Positions 14,110 to 18,783 of a stretch of 18,783 bases of DNA are shown here, in pieces. How positions within the stretch are numbered: the stretch's first letter is position 1; every line of letters starts with the position of its first letter. The position numbers and the translations under genes are program-made. Source of the stretch: Burkholderiales bacterium (GTDB taxonomy: Bacteria; Pseudomonadota; Gammaproteobacteria; Burkholderiales; Burkholderiaceae_A); NCBI GenBank assembly GCA_030834045.1, contig JAURFZ010000011.1, positions 1 through 18,783 of the forward strand. The letters run 5' to 3'. Below the pieces are notes generated by a model. The model saw only the letters and a program-made list of their open reading frames with translations, was not told where the DNA came from and made no database searches.

Positions 14110-14524
14110 CGGCCTGCACCGGTGGCAGCTTCTCGGGGGCCGAGGTTGCTGCAACCAACGCTGCCTTGCGTGCGGGAAGCTTCTCGCGGATACGTGCCGA
14201 CTTGCCCGAACGCTGACGCAGGTAGTAGAGCTTGGCCCGACGGACATCCCCTCGGCGCTTGACTTCAATTTTTGCAATAAGCGGCGAGTAAGTCTGGAAG
14301 GTTCGCTCAACCCCCTCGCCTGCGGAAATTTTGCGCACGATGAACGAGGAGTTTAGACCCCGGTTACGCTTCGCAATAACAACACCCTCGAAGGCCTGAA
14401 CACGCTTACGTGTACCCTCAACTACATTGACGCTTACCACCACGGTGTCGCCTGGACCGAACTCGGGGATTTCTTTATTGAGACGGGCAATTTCTTCCCG
14501 CTCGAGTGTCTCGATGATATTCAC
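14078..14524 (-). CDS. rplS: 50S ribosomal protein L19
   Basis: Large-subunit protein at the 30S-50S interface. The first 118 or so of its 148 residues match L19 throughout: FGPGDTVVVSVNVVEGTRKR, QAFEGVVIAKRNRGLNSSF, VRKISAGEGVERTFQTYSP and RRAKLYYLRQRSGKSARI. A tail of about 28 residues, rich in Ala, Pro and Glu and absent from E. coli L19 (115 residues), follows. The start is the GTG at 14524, giving the standard N-terminus MNIIETLEREE, with AGGAG seven bases upstream. The frame remains open upstream through trmD, which is ignored. It follows trmD by 98 bases, a gap that holds a hairpin. Confidence 0.97.
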   Translation of the reverse strand: MNIIETLEREEIARLNKEIPEFGPGDTVVVSVNVVEGTRKRVQAFEGVVIAKRNRGLNSSFIVRKISAGEGVERTFQTYSPLIAKIEVKRRGDVRRAKLYYLRQRSGKSARIREKLPARKAALVAATSAPEKLPPVQADEAPAAVPEN

Positions 14525-14531
14525 AACAACT

Positions 14532-14536
14532 CTCCT
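14532..14536 (-). promoter_or_regulatory. rplS ribosome binding site that decides a GTG start
   Basis: AGGAG seven bases before the GTG at 14524; it selects this codon among several open in-frame possibilities upstream. Confidence 0.7.
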
Positions 14537-14562
14537 ATAAGCATCGTAAAACGGCTTGCTGA

Positions 14563-14594
14563 CCAAGGCGAAAAGATTTTCTAGGTGACCTTGG
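14563..14594 (-). promoter_or_regulatory. Hairpin in the trmD-rplS leader
   Basis: On the minus strand CCAAGG (14594-14589) pairs with CCTTGG (14568-14563), and inside it GAAAA pairs with TTTTC around a two-base turn. It lies between the trmD stop and the rplS ribosome site. It has no trailing U-run, so it is more likely a processing or translational control element than a terminator. Function is inferred only from position. Confidence 0.35.
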
Positions 14595-14622
14595 ACACAA
14601 CCATTCAGAGGATGAAAAACAA

Positions 14623-15450
14623 CTAAAGCTTTTTCTCGGGTTCGGCTAAAAGATCGGGCCGCCGACGTTTTGTCTGGCAGAGGGACTGCTGATCTCGCCA
14701 ATCCGATATTTTGCCATGATGACCGGATAAAAGCAGCTCTGGCACCCCTTGCCCCTCAAAAATTTCAGGGCGAGTGTAGTGCGGATGCTCAAGACGCCCG
14801 GTTAAGAACGACTCTTGCACAGATGAGCGTTCGTCCTGCATGACCCCGGGAAGGCGTCTCACCAGGCCATCGAGCACGGCCAAGGCGGCAATCTCGCCGC
14901 CTGAAATCACAAAATCGCCAAGGCTAAGCTCCTCGGTAACGTAGTTGTTAATGAAACGTTGGTCCACCCCTTCGTAACGACCACAGACCAGGGTCATCTG
15001 CTGGGTAATGGACGCCGCCTGAGGCTGGCCGAGGTTTTCAGCCAAAGGCGGTGCAGTGGGCTCGGCGAGGTAATGGGCATTGTCTTGGGGCCCTGGGCGA
15101 GCGAGTTTTTCTTCAAGCCATGCCTGATCCATCCGACGGCCCGAAGGCGAGAGCATGACAACGGGACCCGCAGCAATTCCTTGGGCAAGAAGATCGTCGC
15201 GAATGGCCTTGACCGCATCGGCCAGGGGCGCAGCCATCATGACCATGCCCGGGCCGCCTCCATAGGGCCGGTCATCGATGGTCTGATGGGGATCGTTTAC
15301 GAACTGCCGAGGATTCCAAAGCCTGAGACTCACAAGGTTTCGGTCAACCGCTCGGCCGCAGACACCAAGCGTCGACCAGGGCTCAAAGAACTCTGGAAAG
15401 ATAGAGATAACATCGAAACGGAAAAGCGGGCTTGTCGGCAATGTCTTCAT
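14623..15450 (-). CDS. trmD: tRNA (guanine-N1)-methyltransferase TrmD, unusual form
   Basis: SPOUT methyltransferase that makes m1G37 in tRNAs and prevents +1 frameshifting. 275 residues. Conserved parts: DVISIFPEFFE, DDRPYGGGPGMVMM (59-72), LSPSGRRMDQA, the knot LVCGRYEGVDQRF (154-166), SLGDFVISGGEIAAL and HPHYTRPEIFEG. Three departures are visible: an insertion of about 30 residues at about 117-150 before LVCGRYEG; Glu213 in VQESF, where E. coli has the catalytic Asp169 in TEDSF; and a C-terminus that stops soon after RRRPDLL, lacking the final helix of the E. coli protein. Arg198, matching E. coli Arg154, is kept. The ATG directly follows the rimM TGA. Identity as TrmD is sure; full activity is not. 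Confidence 0.95.
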   Translation of the reverse strand: MKTLPTSPLFRFDVISIFPEFFEPWSTLGVCGRAVDRNLVSLRLWNPRQFVNDPHQTIDDRPYGGGPGMVMMAAPLADAVKAIRDDLLAQGIAAGPVVMLSPSGRRMDQAWLEEKLARPGPQDNAHYLAEPTAPPLAENLGQPQAASITQQMTLVCGRYEGVDQRFINNYVTEELSLGDFVISGGEIAALAVLDGLVRRLPGVMQDERSSVQESFLTGRLEHPHYTRPEIFEGQGVPELLLSGHHGKISDWRDQQSLCQTKRRRPDLLAEPEKKL

Positions 15451-16200
15451 TCAGATGGTCCAATCCAGGACCAGCCTGCACTCTGCGGGGAGCACCTTCA
15501 GCACGTAACGCGGCACCACAGGCACCAGAGAGCTGGTGGGATGGGAAGGCTTTGACCCCCCAAAAAGCGAAGCATCATGCTCAAGCCGAAGCACCGCCTG
15601 AGACTTGCTGGCAAGAACCTCTTGAACACGGCCCAGAAGGTTGCCCTTGGGGGAAAAGGCCTGCCAGTTAATCCAGTTAAAAACCCGCCAAAAGGGTTTG
15701 CAGAGTCGTTCAAGCTCGTTTGCCTCAAGGCCAAGTTCGCTCTGCTGCAGTTCTTCGGCCTGGCTGCGGTGCTTGCAGGTGTCAAGGCTGACGCGAAGCC
15801 GCCCCGAAAAACCCGTGGCGAGAAGGGCATCAAGCCCTGGGATAAAGGCCAAGCTTTCGCAGGCAAGCCACTGTTGACGAGGCGTTTTCACCCAGCAGCG
15901 CTCCGATGCCGCTAAAACCAAAGGCCCAGCGAGCGTAATGAGCTCGCCCGTCTGGGCGTCAACCACAATAGACTGTTGAAGAGGGGAGGCGCGAAGCTGC
16001 CCCTTAAGACCTGAGGCAGCCCCAAGCTGAACCAGGGGAACGAAACTGGCGGGCCCCCTTAACTCAAAGGGCAGTTGGGGCGTTGAGGTTGTTTCAACAG
16101 CAGGCCCGAGTCGCTGAAGTCGGCGCCCCGTGAAGGCCTGGGCAACCGCCTGAGACTTCGACGCCTGAGACTTCGACGGCTTAGGCTGCGGCCTGACCAC
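15451..16200 (-). CDS. rimM: 16S rRNA processing protein RimM, divergent
   Basis: RimM binds S19 and assists assembly of the 30S head. 249 residues against 182 in E. coli. An N-terminal extension of about 50 residues includes two copies of the pentapeptide SKSQA. The RimM domain begins FVPLVQLGAASGLKGQLR (53-70), matching the family pattern of Gly-Gly then K/R-G. The PRC-barrel-like C-terminus is recognisable as NLLGRVQEVL (187-196) and SSLVPVVPRYVLKVL ending LVLDW. The usual YYW...G motif between the domains is reduced to PFWRVFNW (169-176). The assignment rests as much on position between rpsP and trmD as on sequence. The start is a GTG overlapping rpsP by 20 bases; the stop touches the trmD ATG. 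Confidence 0.85.
   Translation of the reverse strand: MVRPQPKPSKSQASKSQAVAQAFTGRRLQRLGPAVETTSTPQLPFELRGPASFVPLVQLGAASGLKGQLRASPLQQSIVVDAQTGELITLAGPLVLAASERCWVKTPRQQWLACESLAFIPGLDALLATGFSGRLRVSLDTCKHRSQAEELQQSELGLEANELERLCKPFWRVFNWINWQAFSPKGNLLGRVQEVLASKSQAVLRLEHDASLFGGSKPSHPTSSLVPVVPRYVLKVLPAECRLVLDWTI
16148..16177 (-). repeat. Perfect 15-bp tandem duplication inside rimM
   Basis: GCCTGAGACTTCGAC occurs twice in direct succession (plus-strand 16148-16162 and 16163-16177). In the rimM frame each copy adds SKSQA to the N-terminal extension, so the frame is kept. Confidence 0.9.
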
Positions 16201-16450
16201 CCGCCTGACGGCTTTGGAAGGACTTCACAAGCTGAGCCACGCGAGGGCTTACCTGAGCACCCACGCCCGTCCAGTAGTCGACACGGTCGAGGGCAAGACG
16301 CAGTTCGGTCTCGGCCCCGCGGGCAACTGGGTTGAAAAAGCCAAGACGCTCGATAAACCGACCGTCACGCCGTTTGCGAGAATCGGCGGCCACAACATGG
16401 TAAAAAGGACGCTTATGCGACCCACCACGGGCAAGACGAATAACCACCAT
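16181..16450 (-). CDS. rpsP: 30S ribosomal protein S16
   Basis: Small-subunit assembly protein S16, 89 residues, of normal length. It starts MVVIRLARGGSHKRPFYHVV and contains ADSRKRRDGRFIERLGFFNP, DYWTGVGAQVSPRVAQL and a short Gln/Ala-rich tail. The ATG at 16450 has AAGGA nine bases upstream. It is the first gene of the rpsP-rimM-trmD-rplS-nudL-cobD-like transcript, read from the extended -10 promoter just upstream. Overlap of its end with rimM suggests coupling. Confidence 0.97.
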   Translation of the reverse strand: MVVIRLARGGSHKRPFYHVVAADSRKRRDGRFIERLGFFNPVARGAETELRLALDRVDYWTGVGAQVSPRVAQLVKSFQSRQAGGQAAA

Positions 16451-16498
16451 GGTTTTGAATCCTTAAAAAGAAGTGAAAACTCTATTTTTCAAAAAGCC

Positions 16499-17560
16499 TT
16501 GAAGTATAACACCCAACGGCGAGAACTCGTGTGTGCCGCGGCCCTGGGTCTGGGCCTAACGGGTGCCGCTCTGTCACCGGAAGGCTTAGCCGCCTCAACA
16601 ACCTCCACCGCCACAAAACGGGGTCCAGGCTGGATTAACCCCGAACGGCTCGAGGCTTTTTTTGAGCTCATGAGACTGAGGCACGGCATGGAGCCTGACT
16701 GGCTAAATGCACGGTTCCAAGTTCTTACGCAGCAAGACCGAGCCCTTGCGCTTACGAACCCGCCACCCGATAGGCCTGCTGCCGACCGACCTCTGCCATC
16801 ACTTTCGCGTCGACTTGCCCGTAACCTCGATGAACGCACCGTGCGCGAGGGCAGGCAACTGCTTGTGAGCCAAGCCTTATTTTTAGAGCGGGCCGAAGAC
16901 CTTTACGGTGTGCCTCCTGAGGTGATCGTTGGAATTTTGGGCGTGGAGACACGCTATGGACGCATTACCGGAAACTTCCGAGCACTCGACACTTTGGCAA
17001 GCCTGGGCTTTCAAGGCGAGCGACGCAGGGACTTTTTCTTAAAAGAACTTGAGTCCTTGCTGGTGATGGGCCGCCGGGGGGATATTGATCTTTTAAAATC
17101 CGCAGGCTCCTTTGCGGGTGCCCTTGGTATTCCTCAGTTCATGCCCTCAAGCTGGCAGGCCTGGGGGGTGGACTTCGACCAAGATGGGCGTGTTGACCTC
17201 ATTAACAGCATGGCCGACGCCATGGGTTCGGTGGCCAATTTCCTTAAATCGCATGGCTGGAAACGCGATATTCCAAGCTTTGCTCCGCTGCGTCTGCGCC
17301 CACGTGACGACCCCTCCGATTTTCTTGTCACTCGACTAAAGGCTGAGCATAGGCTTGGCGACATTGATCGTGCCTTTCCCATTCCCAAGAGCTGGCGCAG
17401 CCTTTCAGAAGACCTCCCCGCAAGTCTGATTCGACTGCCCGAGCCAGATGCGGCACCGGTTTATTGGCTGGTCAGCGAAAACTTTTTTGCAGTCACCCAC
17501 TACAACCGAAGCTATCTGTATGCGGCTTCGGTACTTAGCCTCGCAAGGGCCATCACCTAA
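16499..17560 (+). CDS. mltB: Lytic murein transglycosylase B
   Basis: Cleaves the MurNAc-GlcNAc bond of peptidoglycan with 1,6-anhydro product. About 353 residues from the TTG at 16499. A signal peptide (QRRELVCAAALGLGLTG, then a stretch ending LAA near 32) is followed by the catalytic domain: GVPPEVIVGILGVETRYGR, with catalytic Glu150, GSFAGALGIPQFMPSSW (204-219) and an EF-hand-like calcium loop DFDQDGRVDLINS (225-237), as in E. coli Slt35. The start is uncertain: the frame is open much further upstream, but that is the complement of rpsP; TTG 16499 gives a complete signal peptide with an Arg pair, and GTG 16529 would lose it. There is no lipobox, so the protein is likely soluble periplasmic. 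No Shine-Dalgarno is seen. Confidence 0.92.
   Translation: MKYNTQRRELVCAAALGLGLTGAALSPEGLAASTTSTATKRGPGWINPERLEAFFELMRLRHGMEPDWLNARFQVLTQQDRALALTNPPPDRPAADRPLPSLSRRLARNLDERTVREGRQLLVSQALFLERAEDLYGVPPEVIVGILGVETRYGRITGNFRALDTLASLGFQGERRRDFFLKELESLLVMGRRGDIDLLKSAGSFAGALGIPQFMPSSWQAWGVDFDQDGRVDLINSMADAMGSVANFLKSHGWKRDIPSFAPLRLRPRDDPSDFLVTRLKAEHRLGDIDRAFPIPKSWRSLSEDLPASLIRLPEPDAAPVYWLVSENFFAVTHYNRSYLYAASVLSLARAIT
16503..16511 (-). promoter_or_regulatory. Extended -10 promoter of the rpsP operon
   Basis: TGTTATACT on the minus strand is an extended -10 element (TG-N-TATACT). The -35 position is poor, as is usual for such promoters. Transcription would start near 16496, about 46 bases before the rpsP ATG. 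The element lies inside the first codons of the divergent mltB. Confidence 0.6.
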
Positions 17561-17632
17561 TCAGCTCCACCCCTTCCCTAGCTGCGAGCGCAGTGAAAAA
17601 TCACGCACCGGAGAAATAACGTGTTTGAAGGT

Positions 17633-18583
17633 TCATGCCTTTCGAGGCGCTAGGCTGGCACAGGCCGCCTCGTAATTGAACTCACCACGCTGCCAGAACG
17701 AAAAAATAGCCTCAGGCCTTACCGCCTGAAAGGCCATCACTTCGCCATCGTTCGCAGACGGCTGCCAATGGTTGGGAAGAGTGAGCTCAAAACGCCAGAC
17801 TCTTTCATGATGCAGACAAAGGCTAGGCCATAGAGGCCATGGCGCCGACTGATTAGAGGACGTCGGGGGCGTCGGGGGCGCAACAAGCCTACCGATTCGC
17901 ATGCATGGAGCGCTTGACGCCCTCTGAATCTGGTCGTGCCAATGGTTTGTGAGGCCAGCCTCCTCAAGAGACTCTCTGCGAACCGCATCATCGGGCCGTT
18001 CGCCTGCCGACAAACCGCCCGCCACTGCGGCATCCCATAGCCCCGGGTCAATGGCCTTGGTCATCGCCCTTTGCGCAATCCAAATGCTGCCGTCATCACG
18101 CCTGAGATTCAACTGAACAGACTCTGACAAAAGGCCCAGCCAGCGAAAAAGTGAACGCTCAAGGCAAAGCCCCAGACCTTGCCGAAGGCCGGCACGATCT
18201 AACAACGCAAAGTCCTCATGGCGCCAGCCAAAGCGGCCTAGGACATTGGCGAGGTGCTGCTCAAAGAGCTTAAGTCGCTCGCCGTCAACAAAGACACCGG
18301 GGCCAAGGCCTTGCCACTGAAAAGATTCCTGCAAAAGAAGATTCTGATGGCTTGCTGCGCGAGGAAGGCTTGAGATGAGCGCCTCCAAGAGGCTCTTTGG
18401 CATCCAGCCCAAGGGCGGCCGCTGGGTTGCATGGACAGACTGCAAAGACCAGGGAATAAGACGCGCCCGCAGCAAATCCTCCACCGACAGCACAGGCCCA
18501 AAACAAGCTGCTGGCAGGCACTCTTCAGGCGACAATAGGGACCAGGTAATCTGTTGTTCCTTCGTCGCCTCCAGGTCTTTCAT
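17633..18583 (-). CDS. Nudix hydrolase with N-terminal DUF4743-like domain
   Basis: 316 residues. The N-terminal part (about 1-120) resembles the DUF4743 region found before Nudix domains in plant, fungal and proteobacterial proteins related to thiamine-pyrophosphokinase-like Nudix enzymes. The Nudix box is complete: GGLSAGERPDDAVRRESLEE followed by AGL, preceded by DPGLWDAAVAGG, a typical lead-in for this group. A Pro/Thr-rich insert (APPTPPTSS), encoded by a 9-bp tandem repeat at 17862-17879, follows the box. The substrate is unknown; members of the group have been linked to damaged thiamine diphosphates. The ATG at 18583 has GAGAGG about eight bases upstream. Its start codon overlaps the start of the divergent gene. 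Confidence 0.85.
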   Translation of the reverse strand: MKDLEATKEQQITWSLLSPEECLPAACFGPVLSVEDLLRARLIPWSLQSVHATQRPPLGWMPKSLLEALISSLPRAASHQNLLLQESFQWQGLGPGVFVDGERLKLFEQHLANVLGRFGWRHEDFALLDRAGLRQGLGLCLERSLFRWLGLLSESVQLNLRRDDGSIWIAQRAMTKAIDPGLWDAAVAGGLSAGERPDDAVRRESLEEAGLTNHWHDQIQRASSAPCMRIGRLVAPPTPPTSSNQSAPWPLWPSLCLHHERVWRFELTLPNHWQPSANDGEVMAFQAVRPEAIFSFWQRGEFNYEAACASLAPRKA

Positions 18584-18783
18584 GCACGCTGCCTCTCTTA
18601 TCCGGTTTTACTTGGCCCGCAGGCTAGCCGCAGTCCTTGCTCTTGTTCTTTTTGGTGCGCCAGGCCTTCAGCCTAAGGCAATGGCTTTAGACGATACCGC
18701 GTTCAATGCGGGTGCTGCCTTTACAACGCTGCAGGTCAAGGCGGAGTCGCAGCAGACTCAGCTGTCGCAGGCTGGGCCGGCAA
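18582..18783 (+). CDS. Putative secreted protein, N-terminal fragment (cut by window edge)
   Basis: The frame is open from the ATG at 18582 to the edge, 67 codons. The first 34 or so residues form a Sec-type signal peptide: basic start (IRFYLARR), hydrophobic core (LAAVLALVLFG) and an Ala-X-Ala site in KAMALDD. The visible mature part is Ala-, Gln- and Thr-rich and not recognised. An in-frame ATG at 18681 would remove the signal peptide. A weak AGG lies before the start. Too little is visible to name a function. Confidence 0.55.
   Translation, partial: MHAASLIRFYLARRLAAVLALVLFGAPGLQPKAMALDDTAFNAGAAFTTLQVKAESQQTQLSQAGPA

Noticed and set aside
14110..14310. Upstream extension of the nudL-like frame
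   Set aside because: It is an out-of-frame reading of rplS with no similarity to NudL.
16214..16498. Upstream extension of the mltB frame by 95 codons
   Set aside because: It is the complement of rpsP; the family N-terminus and signal peptide begin near 16499.
17582..17593. CTGC/GCAG inverted repeat after mltB as a terminator
   Set aside because: The stem is four pairs only, and on neither strand is it followed by a T-run.
17862..17879. 9-bp tandem repeat in the DUF4743 Nudix gene
   Set aside because: Only two copies encoding a Pro/Thr linker; noted in the gene entry, not worth a separate finding.
1..18783. Search for CRISPR arrays, insertion sequences, tRNAs, prophage or defence genes
   Set aside because: No spaced repeats, terminal inverted repeats, tRNA-like folds or relevant protein motifs were seen on either strand; the window is core housekeeping.

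Overview
This window looks like an ordinary core-genome stretch of a betaproteobacterium, most likely of the order Burkholderiales. By eye the GC content is in the high fifties, genes are densely packed, and no gap between genes exceeds about 220 bases. The gene orders ffs-dnaX-ebfC-recR, trxA-rho-rpmE and rpsP-rimM-trmD-rplS, with a NudL-type Nudix gene, a CobD/AmpE-like gene, rsgA and a pterin dehydratase beside them, are what I recall for that order. I see no phage, transposon, CRISPR, toxin-antitoxin or defence genes, and no tRNA or rRNA.

Layout. Positions 1-2820 (minus) hold carA and the first half of carB, read from a clear promoter at about 2845-2872. Positions 2912-6171 (minus) hold the 4.5S RNA gene ffs, then dnaX, ebfC/ybaB, recR and a small MAPEG-family membrane protein, with overlapping or nearly touching ends. 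Positions 6391-10381 (plus) hold trxA, rho, a zinc-free (type B) L31 gene and a large multi-pass membrane protein of the PMT/ArnT glycosyltransferase kind. orn (minus) meets that gene end to end. A divergent pair follows: orn one way, a pterin-4a-carbinolamine dehydratase plus rsgA the other. Positions 12262-16450 (minus) form a translation-centred operon: rpsP, rimM, trmD, rplS, a NudL-like Nudix hydrolase and a CobD/CbiB/AmpE-like membrane protein. A lytic transglycosylase (mltB) reads away from rpsP. A DUF4743-type Nudix gene (minus) and the start of a secreted protein (plus, cut by the window edge) close the window.

Functionally the genes cover pyrimidine/arginine precursor synthesis, the clamp loader and recombinational repair, protein targeting, redox and transcription termination, RNA turnover, ribosome maturation and tRNA m1G37 methylation, and envelope upkeep.

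I found no undescribed system that I would defend. The observations most worth checking are within known families: a TrmD with Glu at the position of the catalytic Asp, plus an insertion and a shortened C-terminus; a strongly diverged RimM in the same operon carrying a perfect 15-bp tandem duplication; a CobD-family protein lacking the cobalamin-type motif; two convergent gene pairs whose TAG stops share one CTAG; and a divergent pair predicted to be leaderless.
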